Shown one piece after another: positions 7,174 through 15,306 of a stretch of 64,000 bases of DNA. A program made the position numbers and the translations under genes. The stretch's first letter is position 1; every line of letters begins with the position of its first letter. Below the pieces are notes generated by a model. The model saw only the letters and a program-made list of their open reading frames with translations, had not been told where the DNA came from and did not search any database. Origin of the DNA: Sphingomonas yabuuchiae. GTDB taxonomy: Bacteria; Pseudomonadota; Alphaproteobacteria; Sphingomonadales; Sphingomonadaceae. The stretch covers positions 62,001 to 126,000 of the forward strand of contig NZ_JACHNX010000002.1 of the NCBI RefSeq assembly GCF_014199595.1, read 5' to 3'.

Positions 7174-9566
7174 GATCCATCGGGGGCGGGATCGGATGTC
7201 TGGTGGCGGTGGTGGCGGCGATGCCCGCTACCGCCGCCGATCGCGTTTCGCTCGACCTGCCCGCCGGAACCGTGGGGGCGCAGGTGATGGCGCTGGGTCG
7301 CGTGGCGCGTGCCAATATCGTGGTTCCCGATGCCGGGCTGTGGCGTCGCCCGGTGCCCCCCTTGCGCGGGGCATTGTCGGTCGAACAGGCGCTGGCCGCC
7401 ATCGCGCGCGGCAGCGGCGCGCGGGTCGAGGCGTTGGGACCCGGAAGCTGGCGGCTGACCCCGCGCCTTCGCTCGCCCGCGCCGAGGCCGAAGCCGCGTC
7501 CCCTGCCGCCAGCGGACGTACAGGGCGAGGATGTCGTCGTCACCGCCAGCAAGCGCGACACGACCCGCGACCACTTTGCGGGGCAGGTGGTGCAAGTGGC
7601 GGGGGCCGATCTGGACCTGGGCGGGGCGAGCGGCACGTCGAAGCTGGCCGACCGGATGACCGCTATCGCCTCCACCTATCTGGGTGCCGGGCGCAACAAG
7701 CTGTTCATCCGGGGCATAGCGGATTCGAGCTTCACCGGCCCGACCCAGGCGACCGTCGGCCAGTATTTCGGCGACCTGCGCCTCAGCTACAATGCGCCCG
7801 ATCCCGATCTGCGGCTGGCCGATCTCGCGGCAGTCGAGGTGCTGGAGGGGCCGCAAGGCACCCTGTATGGCGCGGGGTCGCTGGGCGGTTTGATCCGGCT
7901 GGTGCCCCATGCGCCTGACCTGACGCAGTTCGGGGGTTCGGCGATGCTGGGCGGTTCGGCCACCACCAACGGCGCGCCGGGGGTGGATGCGCAGGCGGTG
8001 CTGAACGTGCCCGTCATCGCCGACCGGCTGGCGATCCGACTGGTCGCCGACAGCGCGAGCGAGGGCGGCTATATCGACAAGCCGCTGCTCGGCCGTACCG
8101 ACGTCAACCGCACCCGCATCGCGGGCGGTCGTGCGGCGATGAAGGCCGATCTGGGCGGCGGCTGGAGCATCGAGGCGGTCGGCATCGGCCAGCGCATTCG
8201 CGGCGCCGACAGCCAATATGTCGATCGTGAAGGCCCGCCGCTGACCCGCTCGGCACCCGTCACCGAGGGTTTCTCCGCCGATTTCGGACAGGCGCAGCTG
8301 ATCCTGTCCGGCGGGATCGGGCAGGTGCGCTTCCGCTCTAGCAGCGGCGTCACGGCGCACGACCTGATGGAGCGTTATGACGCGACCCCGCCGGGTGGTC
8401 CCGTCCAGCTGTTCGCTCAGGCCAATGCCACCCGAATGCAGGCCAACGAGACCCGCGCCTGGCATTCCGCGCCGGACGGATCGGGCTGGCTGGCGGGGTT
8501 CAGCTATGTTCACAACCGCACCCGGCTGACGCGGCTGTTTGGCGAGCCGGGCGAGTTGCTGCCGCGCACCGGCGTCGTCAACACGGTGGAAGAGGCGACG
8601 CTCTATGGCGAGGCGAGCCTGAGGCTGTTGCCGGGCCTGCTCACCACCGGCGGCCTGCGCGTCACCCGGTCCGTGCTGGACGGAGCGGGCGAGGATTTGC
8701 CGCTCGCCTTGTCGTTCCAGGCGCTGGCCAGGCTGCGGGAAGTGACCGCGCGGCGGGCACAGACGATCCTGCTTCCCTCCGCCTCGGCGCTGATCGACCT
8801 TACGCCCAACGCACAGCTGTTCCTGCGTTATCAGCAGGGGTTTCGTCCCGGCGGGTTGACGATCGAGGGGCCGCTGGTCCGCCGGTTCCGCAACGACCGT
8901 GTCGCGACCATCGAGGCGGGCCTGCGCAGCGGACAGCCGGGGCGGGACCGCTTCGACGGGTCGCTGACACTGGCGCACACGGCATGGCGCGACATCCAAG
9001 CCGACTTCATCGACGCCACCGGCCTGCCCAGCACCGCCAATATCGGCGACGGCCAGCTCTGGACCCTTGAGGCGCTGGCGGGCTTTCGTATCGCCCCGGG
9101 GCTGAGGGTGGAGGGCGCGGTCTCCTATAATGACAGCCGCATCGACGAGCCGTCGAGCGCGCAGGCCTTTGCATTGATGGATGGGCAGGCCGCCGACCGG
9201 GCGATGATCCTGGCGCGGTTGAGCCAGATTCCCAATATCGCGCGCTTCACCGGCCGGGCGGGGGCGGTCTATCGCCGGACGTTGTCGGGCGGGCGGGACC
9301 TGCGGGTCGACGGTTGGTTGCGTTATGTCGGATCGTCGCGGCTGGGCGTCGGGCCGATCCTGGGCGAGCGGCAGGGCAGCTATCTGGACAGCGGCGTGAC
9401 CGCGCGACTGGGGCTGGGCCGCTACGGGGTGACCGCCGGTATCACCAACCTGGCCGATGTGCGCGGCAATCGCTTCGCCCTGGGCACGCCCTTTACGACG
9501 GGGCGGGATCAGGTGACGCCGCTGCGGCCGCGCACGCTTCGGATCGGGCTCGACGCCGCTTTCTGA
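7170..9566 (+). CDS. TonB-dependent receptor with N-terminal STN signalling domain
   Basis: A 798-residue outer-membrane receptor starting at a GTG that overlaps the FecR stop. A signal peptide (ending MPATAA) is followed by an STN domain (about residues 25-105: VSLDLPAGTVGAQVMALG, LSVEQALAAIARGSG). The plug comes next, from about 120 (EDVVVTASKR, GPQGTLYGAGSLGGLIRLVPH), and then a 22-strand barrel ending RTLRIGLDAAF with a terminal Phe. The STN domain and the adjacent sigma/FecR genes show it both imports and senses its ligand. The ligand is not readable from sequence; Fec-type cassettes often serve ferric siderophores, but the following sugar-degradation genes make a carbohydrate possible too. 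Confidence 0.92.
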   Translation: MRSIGGGIGCLVAVVAAMPATAADRVSLDLPAGTVGAQVMALGRVARANIVVPDAGLWRRPVPPLRGALSVEQALAAIARGSGARVEALGPGSWRLTPRLRSPAPRPKPRPLPPADVQGEDVVVTASKRDTTRDHFAGQVVQVAGADLDLGGASGTSKLADRMTAIASTYLGAGRNKLFIRGIADSSFTGPTQATVGQYFGDLRLSYNAPDPDLRLADLAAVEVLEGPQGTLYGAGSLGGLIRLVPHAPDLTQFGGSAMLGGSATTNGAPGVDAQAVLNVPVIADRLAIRLVADSASEGGYIDKPLLGRTDVNRTRIAGGRAAMKADLGGGWSIEAVGIGQRIRGADSQYVDREGPPLTRSAPVTEGFSADFGQAQLILSGGIGQVRFRSSSGVTAHDLMERYDATPPGGPVQLFAQANATRMQANETRAWHSAPDGSGWLAGFSYVHNRTRLTRLFGEPGELLPRTGVVNTVEEATLYGEASLRLLPGLLTTGGLRVTRSVLDGAGEDLPLALSFQALARLREVTARRAQTILLPSASALIDLTPNAQLFLRYQQGFRPGGLTIEGPLVRRFRNDRVATIEAGLRSGQPGRDRFDGSLTLAHTAWRDIQADFIDATGLPSTANIGDGQLWTLEALAGFRIAPGLRVEGAVSYNDSRIDEPSSAQAFALMDGQAADRAMILARLSQIPNIARFTGRAGAVYRRTLSGGRDLRVDGWLRYVGSSRLGVGPILGERQGSYLDSGVTARLGLGRYGVTAGITNLADVRGNRFALGTPFTTGRDQVTPLRPRTLRIGLDAAF

Positions 9567-10805
9567 TCAGCGGCGCGTGAACAGCGACAGCGGGATGGCG
9601 TCCGCCATGGCGCGATAGCCCGCCATGCTGGGGTGCAGGTGATCGCCCGTGTCATAGGCGGGGAGCAACCGATCGGGCTTGGCGGGATCGCGCACCACCC
9701 GGTCGAAATCGACCACGCCGTCGAAAATTCCCGCCGTTCGGATGAAGCGGTTGATCGCCTGCCGGTCGGCCTCGGTTTCCGGGCCGGGATGATAATAGTC
9801 ATTGCCCTGGAACGGCGTGATCGTGCCGACGATCAGCTTGATGCCATGGGCATGTGCGCGCTCCGCCAACTGGCGATAGGCCTGGGTGATCCGGCGTACC
9901 ATCGCCTGATGCGTGGCGGCGTCGACCGGTTGCTCGCGGGTCAGAACGCCCAGATCGTTGACGCCCTCCAGCAGGATCGCATGGGTCACGCCCGGCCGCG
10001 CGATCACGTCGCGGTCGAAGCGGGCCACGAGATTGGGGCCAAGCCCGTCGAGCAGCACCCGGTTGCCGCCGATCCCGGCATTGACGACCGAAAAACTCCG
10101 CGTGGCAGGCGAGGCGGCCAGCCGTCGTGCCAGATCGTCGGGCCAGCGGGTGTTGCTGTCGTCGGTGATGCCATAGCCATCGGTGATCGAGTCGCCGATC
10201 GTCACGACCGTCTGCTTCTGAACGGCGTCGCGCACCTCGATATCCGACAAGGCCCACCATCCGCCGATGACCTGCGCATCGGGCAGGGCGTTCCGCGCCG
10301 TGGTGTCGCCCGCCGTCAGGAAGGTCTTGGACCGTGCACCCGAATGGCCGGTCGGGGTGGTGACGGCTTCGGGGAAATAGAGGCTGACCGCCACATCGCG
10401 CCCCGCCTCGACCGGCAGCGTGACGGGGTCGGAGTAGAGTTCGGCCCCCGGTGGCACGATCACGTCCGTGGCGCCGTCGAAGCGGATCGGAAGGATCGCG
10501 GACACGTCCGAGCGGCCCGGCGTCGCCAGCCCGATGGTCGCCGCCCCGATCTTCAGCGGGGTTGTGCCTGCGATGTTGGACAGACGCAGGCGGAGCGTCT
10601 TGCCGCCGGCGGTCAGATGGACGATCTGGCGGATGGTGGCGGGGCCGATTTTGGCGAGTTTGTCGGCATTCGCGCCGTCGATCCGCATCTGCGACGAACC
10701 CCAGGCCGGGGTCCAGCGCGCGCCCGGCATCGGCGCGGCGGCGGTCATCGCCGTGGCGATCGCGAACAGCCCTGCGGCCCGGTAAAACTGGCTGAACGGC
10801 GTCAT
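9567..10805 (-). CDS. Secreted SGNH/GDSL-family hydrolase, probable carbohydrate esterase
   Basis: A 412-residue protein with a signal peptide (FYRAAGLFAIATAMTAAAP). The ATG at 10805 is chosen because GAGAGAGG lies six bases upstream; the ATG two codons earlier touches that site. The SGNH blocks are present in order: GDSITDG (nucleophile Ser), AGIGGNRVL (Gly), GVND (Asn) and DHLHP (Asp and His of the triad). An N-terminal beta-rich part of about 160 residues precedes the catalytic domain. It lies back to back with the GH115 gene, sharing a candidate operator, which suggests it removes acetyl or similar esters from xylan in the periplasm. The substrate is inferred. Its 3' end abuts the upstream receptor gene with no gap. 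Confidence 0.85.
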   Translation of the reverse strand: MTPFSQFYRAAGLFAIATAMTAAAPMPGARWTPAWGSSQMRIDGANADKLAKIGPATIRQIVHLTAGGKTLRLRLSNIAGTTPLKIGAATIGLATPGRSDVSAILPIRFDGATDVIVPPGAELYSDPVTLPVEAGRDVAVSLYFPEAVTTPTGHSGARSKTFLTAGDTTARNALPDAQVIGGWWALSDIEVRDAVQKQTVVTIGDSITDGYGITDDSNTRWPDDLARRLAASPATRSFSVVNAGIGGNRVLLDGLGPNLVARFDRDVIARPGVTHAILLEGVNDLGVLTREQPVDAATHQAMVRRITQAYRQLAERAHAHGIKLIVGTITPFQGNDYYHPGPETEADRQAINRFIRTAGIFDGVVDFDRVVRDPAKPDRLLPAYDTGDHLHPSMAGYRAMADAIPLSLFTRR

Positions 10806-10850
10806 GCCCATCCTCTCTCTCAACGATCCGTGCTTGCGGCTTTGCTGGAT

Positions 10851-10862
10851 GGTAGCGATAAC
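10851..10862. promoter_or_regulatory. Candidate LacI-family operator, site 1
   Basis: GGTAGCGATAAC, matching NNTANCGNTANN with the central CG typical of LacI-family operators. It lies between the divergent SGNH esterase and GH115 genes and could serve both. Related sites are at 15219, 26493, 30471 and 30562. Confidence 0.5.
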
Positions 10863-10921
10863 GGGCGGGAAATCCAATGAAGAACGCCCCGCTTATCAAG
10901 GACGGGGCGAGGAGAGAGACG

Positions 10922-13381
10922 ATGCGCCATTTGTTCCTGTCCGCCGCGCTGACGGCGCTGATCCCCGGTGTCGCCTGGGCCGCACCCGATTGCGCTGGCG
11001 CCGTCGCGGCGTGCGAGCGAGCGACGCCGGGGGCGCTGTCGCTGCTGGTGCCGGGGCGCGTGGCGACGGTCGTCGTCGATGCGGGTGACGAGCCCGGCGT
11101 GGCGCGCACCGCCAGCGATCTGGTCGCCGATCTGAAGACGGTCGGCGGCGGCGAGGTCAGGCTCGCCCACGACGTCTCGGGCGGGGCGACGGTGATCGCG
11201 GGGACGCTGGGCCATAGTGCGATGATCGATGCGCTGGTGAAGGCGGGCAAGCTGGATGTTTCGGGTCTGGCGGGGCAGTGGGAGGGCTATGTCGAGCAGG
11301 TGGTCGACGATCCTGCGCCCGGTGTCGCGCGTGCGCTCGTCATCGCCGGGTCGGATCGGCGCGGCACGATCTTCGGCCTGTACGACATCAGCGCCAAGGC
11401 AGGCGTCAGCCCCTGGACCTGGTGGGCCGATGTGCCCGTGCAACGCCACCCGACCCTCTATCTGACGGCGGGGCGCGTCGCGGATCGTCCGGTGGTCAAG
11501 TATCGCGGCATCTTCATCAATGACGAGGAACCGGGCTTCGGCAACTGGGCGCGGACGAAGTTCGGCGGGGTCAATCACCTGGCCTATGAAAAGGTGTTCA
11601 ACCTGCTGCTGCGGTCCAAGGCGAATTTCATCTGGCCCGCCATGTGGGGCAAGTCGCTGTGGGAGGACGATCCCGCCTCTGCTCCGCTGGCGCAGGAGAT
11701 GGGGGTGCTGCTTGGCACGTCGCATCACGAACCGATGCAGCGGGCGCAGGCCGACTGGAAGCGTGAGGGCACCGGGCCGTGGGATTACACGAAGAACGCT
11801 CCCGTGCTTCGGTCTTTCTGGCGGAAAGGCATCGAGCGGCGCGGCAAGGCCGAGGACCCCGTGACCATCGGCATGCGCGGCGACGGCGACGAGCCGATGA
11901 CCGAGGGCACGGCGACCGACCTGTTAGAGCGGATCGTCCGCGACCAGCGCCAGATCATCGCCGACGTGACCAAGCGCCCGGCGGCCGAGACGCCGCAGGT
12001 CTGGGCGCTCTACAAGGAGGTGCAGGATTATTACGACAAGGGGATGCGCGTCCCCGACGACGTGACCTTGCTGTTCGCCGACGACAATTGGGGCAATATC
12101 CGCCGCCTGCCCCCGATCGGCGAGCGCCGCGCGGGCGGGGCGGGCGTCTATTATCACTTCGATTATGTCGGCGGGCCGCGCAATTATAAGTGGCTCGACA
12201 CCAACGCCATCCCCCGCATCTGGCAACAGATGCGGATGGCGGACGATTATGGCGCGGATCGCCTGTGGATCGTCAATGTCGGCGATCTGAAGCCGATGGA
12301 ATATCCCATCGGCTTTTTCCTCGACATGGCGTGGAATCCCAAGCGCATGGATCTGGCCGCGATGCAGGCTTATCCGGCCAAATGGGCGACGGCGCAGTTC
12401 GGCGCCGCGCACGGGACGGAAATCGGTGCGCTCCTGACCCGCTATGGCCAGCTGGCCAGCCGTCGCAAGCCCGAGCTGATCGATGCGACGACCTATGGTT
12501 ATGCCGATGGCGAATGGGCGCGGGTGCTGGGCGAGTGGAACGCCTTGGATGCGCAGGCGCGCCGGGTCGGGGCGACGCTGCCCGCCGATTTGCACGACGC
12601 CTATTATGAGCTGGTCCTCCACCGGGTCGAGGCGATGACCAACCTGCACCGGCTGTACGAGGCGGTCGCCGCCAATCGCGCGGCGGCGCAGGCGGGGGAT
12701 GCAGCCAAGGCCAAGCGCTTCGCCGATGCCGCGCGCGGCTATTTCGCGCAGGATGCGGCAATCCGCCGCCGCTACGAGGTGGATACCGCGGCCGGCAAAT
12801 GGACCAGCATGATGGCCCAGACCCATATCGGCTATACCGGCTGGCAGCAGCCCGATGCCGATGTGGTGCCCGCGCTGGCGACGGTCGAAAAGCCGTTGCC
12901 GCTGCCACCGGTCACGCCGAAACCACTGGTCCGGATCGCCGCCGACGCCGGTCGCGCGGTCGACGGGCGGGGTATCCGGTGGCAGCGCGTTGCGGGCTTC
13001 ACCGCCGAGGGCGCGGCGATGGTCGCGACGCCGACCACCGCGCCCGTGATCGAACGGCCGGGCGGCGACAGCCCGCATATCGTCTATGACGTGAACTGGA
13101 CCAAAGCCGGGCCGGTGGCGCTGGGCGTGGTCGCGGCGCCGGGCCTCGACGTGCGGGGCGGGGGCAGGCACCGGATCGCGGTGTCGGTCGATGACGCCGC
13201 GCCCGTCATACTCAACCTGATGGCGGGCGAGACCGAAGAGACGTGGGGCCGTTCCGTGATCGAAAACCGGCGTGTCGCCTCGACCGTGCTGCCTGCCTTG
13301 TCGGCGGGCAAGCACCGCGTCACCCTCTGGCTGGTCGATCCCGAAGTGGTGGTTCAGGGGGTGACGCTCAGCCCGCGCTAA
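10922..13381 (+). CDS. GH115 xylan alpha-1,2-glucuronidase
   Basis: An 819-residue secreted enzyme. The ATG at 10922 follows GAGGAGAG and opens a signal peptide (MRHLFLSAALTALIPGVAWA); an earlier in-frame ATG at 10877 would put 15 polar residues in front. The GH115 catalytic region is recognisable from conserved blocks such as KYRGIFINDEEPG, ANFIWPAMWGKSLWEDDP, GTSHHEPM and FADDNWGNIRRLP. A C-terminal beta domain (about 650-819) completes the usual architecture. The family removes (4-O-methyl)glucuronic acid from internal and terminal xylose residues of glucuronoxylan. It overlaps the JmjC gene tail-to-tail by four bases. It is the main debranching enzyme of this locus. Confidence 0.92.
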   Translation: MRHLFLSAALTALIPGVAWAAPDCAGAVAACERATPGALSLLVPGRVATVVVDAGDEPGVARTASDLVADLKTVGGGEVRLAHDVSGGATVIAGTLGHSAMIDALVKAGKLDVSGLAGQWEGYVEQVVDDPAPGVARALVIAGSDRRGTIFGLYDISAKAGVSPWTWWADVPVQRHPTLYLTAGRVADRPVVKYRGIFINDEEPGFGNWARTKFGGVNHLAYEKVFNLLLRSKANFIWPAMWGKSLWEDDPASAPLAQEMGVLLGTSHHEPMQRAQADWKREGTGPWDYTKNAPVLRSFWRKGIERRGKAEDPVTIGMRGDGDEPMTEGTATDLLERIVRDQRQIIADVTKRPAAETPQVWALYKEVQDYYDKGMRVPDDVTLLFADDNWGNIRRLPPIGERRAGGAGVYYHFDYVGGPRNYKWLDTNAIPRIWQQMRMADDYGADRLWIVNVGDLKPMEYPIGFFLDMAWNPKRMDLAAMQAYPAKWATAQFGAAHGTEIGALLTRYGQLASRRKPELIDATTYGYADGEWARVLGEWNALDAQARRVGATLPADLHDAYYELVLHRVEAMTNLHRLYEAVAANRAAAQAGDAAKAKRFADAARGYFAQDAAIRRRYEVDTAAGKWTSMMAQTHIGYTGWQQPDADVVPALATVEKPLPLPPVTPKPLVRIAADAGRAVDGRGIRWQRVAGFTAEGAAMVATPTTAPVIERPGGDSPHIVYDVNWTKAGPVALGVVAAPGLDVRGGGRHRIAVSVDDAAPVILNLMAGETEETWGRSVIENRRVASTVLPALSAGKHRVTLWLVDPEVVVQGVTLSPR

Positions 13382-14382
13382 CCCCCGCGCAGCATCCGCA
13401 TCGCGTGCGCCCGGACCATCTTGGCATGGTCCGGACCGTCGCTCAGAACGCCGTGACGCTCCTCGGGCAGATGGGCGAGCGGATGGCCGTCGGGGCGGAA
13501 GACATAATGGTCGAACCAGGCCCGCCACGCGGCCCGCTCGGCGGGAGGGCGGCCCGCGATTGCGCTCATCGCCAAGAGCATGGTCGGGAAAGGCTGATCG
13601 GGGCCGACCGGAAAGGCGTCCCACCAGTAATTGACCAGGACGTTGAGAGCGCCCGTCGCCTCGACCCGGTGCCACCAGAGCTTGGGCATGTAGAGGGCAT
13701 CGCCTGGCCCCAGCTCGACGGTGATCGCCCGGTCGCGCGCCTGTTCGAACCGGGGATAGCGCGGGTCGCCGGATTCGGCGCCGGCGGCGAGGGCGACCGG
13801 CTGGCCTGCCATCGTGTGATCGATCGGCCCGACATACAAGTCGCCGATCGCGTCGGGGGGATACAGGGTGAAGGTCCGCCGCCCGGCCACCACGCAGGCG
13901 ATATTGTCCATCATGTCGTAATGACACGGGACGGTCGACGCATGGCCGATCCAGATCAGCGGCGATACGCCCGGCGGTGCGAAGGGCAGGCGATTGTCCT
14001 CGGCCAGACCGGGCAGGGCGTTGGCGATCGGCAGGGACCCGACGTAAAGCGTCTCGCTGTCGCTCCCAGCCGCGATACGCCGCACCGCCTCGTCCAGCGG
14101 CATCGCCTGTCGCCGGAAGTTGAAGCCCGACATATCGTCGGTGTAATCGTAGCGGCCACTGATCGCCGCGTCGCCGACGAACGCCTCGACCTGTCGACCC
14201 GTATCGAAGCGCGCGAGATAGGCGGTGAGGGCATCGCCATCGACCTTCGCGGCCTTTGCCAGCGGCCAGTTCGACGCCGCGTCGCGAATGACGACCGGGC
14301 GGCAGGGCTCGACCACCAGCCGCCGAAAGGCATCATGCCCGTCCAGCGCCGCGCGGTCGATCTCGGCCGCCGTCTGGGTCAT
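13378..14382 (-). CDS. JmjC/cupin-like putative Fe(II)/2-oxoglutarate oxygenase
   Basis: A 334-residue cytoplasmic protein without a signal peptide, of the cupin-8/JmjC class. The iron-binding triad is intact: His154 and Asp156 in CHYDMMDN and His238 in WWHRVEA. RTFTLYPP (about 169-176) is the usual strand after the first ligands. Relatives hydroxylate protein or small-molecule substrates. Its ATG overlaps the SapC stop (ATGA), so the two are translated together, and both sit back to back with the xylan TonB receptor and near the halogenase homologue. This grouping recurs in sphingomonads, Caulobacter and Xanthomonas near TonB receptors, but its purpose is unknown. The family call is firm; the substrate is not. 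Confidence 0.85.
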   Translation of the reverse strand: MTQTAAEIDRAALDGHDAFRRLVVEPCRPVVIRDAASNWPLAKAAKVDGDALTAYLARFDTGRQVEAFVGDAAISGRYDYTDDMSGFNFRRQAMPLDEAVRRIAAGSDSETLYVGSLPIANALPGLAEDNRLPFAPPGVSPLIWIGHASTVPCHYDMMDNIACVVAGRRTFTLYPPDAIGDLYVGPIDHTMAGQPVALAAGAESGDPRYPRFEQARDRAITVELGPGDALYMPKLWWHRVEATGALNVLVNYWWDAFPVGPDQPFPTMLLAMSAIAGRPPAERAAWRAWFDHYVFRPDGHPLAHLPEERHGVLSDGPDHAKMVRAHAMRMLRGG

Positions 14383-15068
14383 CGGGCGAGGCCGCTCAGC
14401 CGCTCATTGCGCCGCCGCGCCAGTGTCGGGATATGCCGGACCGATCCGGTGATCGCATAGATGAGCTGCAGGTCGCCCGAGCGAAACAGCGCCAGCGCGA
14501 CATCGTCGGGAAGCGCATGCACCGCATCCAGGCTGATGGTGTAGAGCGAGTCGAGCCGCAGGCTTTCACCATTGTCGAATTCGAAGCTCAGGTCGATCGG
14601 CTCGACCAGCCTGTTCTCCTCCAGCCGGCGCAGGAACTGTTCGGTCTCCGGCAGGCCGACATGCAGCCGCCGCAGCGCCGCCTGCACCCGGCGAAGCGCG
14701 GGGGCCGGGCCGCCGTCCGTGTCGAACACGGCCGCGCCGTCCATCTGGGTCAGCGCGGGATGATGCACGTCGATCGCGATATTCTCGCCCGAGACGTAGA
14801 AGCCCTGACGCTCCAGATCGGCGGGGCGATAGTCCGCCAGCGTGCCGTTCGGGGCGAGGCAGAGATTTTCGTCCGGCACCAGTCCCATCAGCGCGCCGGG
14901 ATACAGGTCGCCGGTTTCGGGATGGCGGGCCATCAGGATCGGATAATGGAGCGCGGCGGGCAGGAATTCGTCGGCCACAAGCTGGACGAAATGTCGCCCC
15001 ACATCGGGGGCGGCGGAGACGCGCAGGGCCGCATGACGCGCGCTGTCGAGCAATTCCATTTCGGCCAT
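14379..15068 (-). CDS. SapC family protein
   Basis: A 229-residue protein matching the SapC family. The opening MAEMELLDSARHAALRVS and the FLPAALHYPILMARHPETG segment are characteristic. The ATG at 15068 is preferred over one six codons upstream because of AAGGGA nine bases before it and the agreement with family N-termini. There is no signal peptide or membrane helix. SapC was named from a Campylobacter surface-layer locus, but in Proteobacteria with TonB receptors it is of unknown function and keeps company with JmjC and halogenase proteins, as here. It is first in a two-gene operon with the JmjC gene, divergent from the receptor. Confidence 0.85.
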   Translation of the reverse strand: MAEMELLDSARHAALRVSAAPDVGRHFVQLVADEFLPAALHYPILMARHPETGDLYPGALMGLVPDENLCLAPNGTLADYRPADLERQGFYVSGENIAIDVHHPALTQMDGAAVFDTDGGPAPALRRVQAALRRLHVGLPETEQFLRRLEENRLVEPIDLSFEFDNGESLRLDSLYTISLDAVHALPDDVALALFRSGDLQLIYAITGSVRHIPTLARRRNERLSGLAR

Positions 15069-15218
15069 GCCGGTCGGTCCCTTCATCCCCTCGGTCCCGT
15101 CGCGTTACGTGCGAAGCGGGGCGGTCAGGCCGTGACTGTGTCCGTCCCATGCGCCTGCCGTCAAGCCACGGGATAGCCGGTCCCATCCGCTCTGACAAAT
15201 GGCTTGTGATGCATCTAT

Positions 15219-15230
15219 TATAACGCTAAC
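15219..15230. promoter_or_regulatory. Candidate LacI-family operator, site 2
   Basis: TATAACGCTAAC, matching NNTANCGNTANN. It is placed in the 238-base control region between the divergent sapC-JmjC operon and the xylan TonB receptor gene. Confidence 0.5.
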
Positions 15231-15306
15231 ATCGAGTCATCGAATGGGTGGTACGGTGCAAGAACGCCGATCGCGCATGAATATGATAAACGTAGGAGAG
15301 GGGAAG

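Noticed and set aside
6741..8999. Long minus-strand frame (752 codons) opposite FecR and the TonB receptor
   Set aside because: Low-complexity Arg/Gln/Gly composition and no start context; the plus-strand genes are clear family members.
11924..13927. Minus-strand frame (667 codons) across GH115 and the JmjC gene
   Set aside because: It spans two well-defined genes on different strands and has no recognisable domain. It is a shadow of GC-rich coding DNA.
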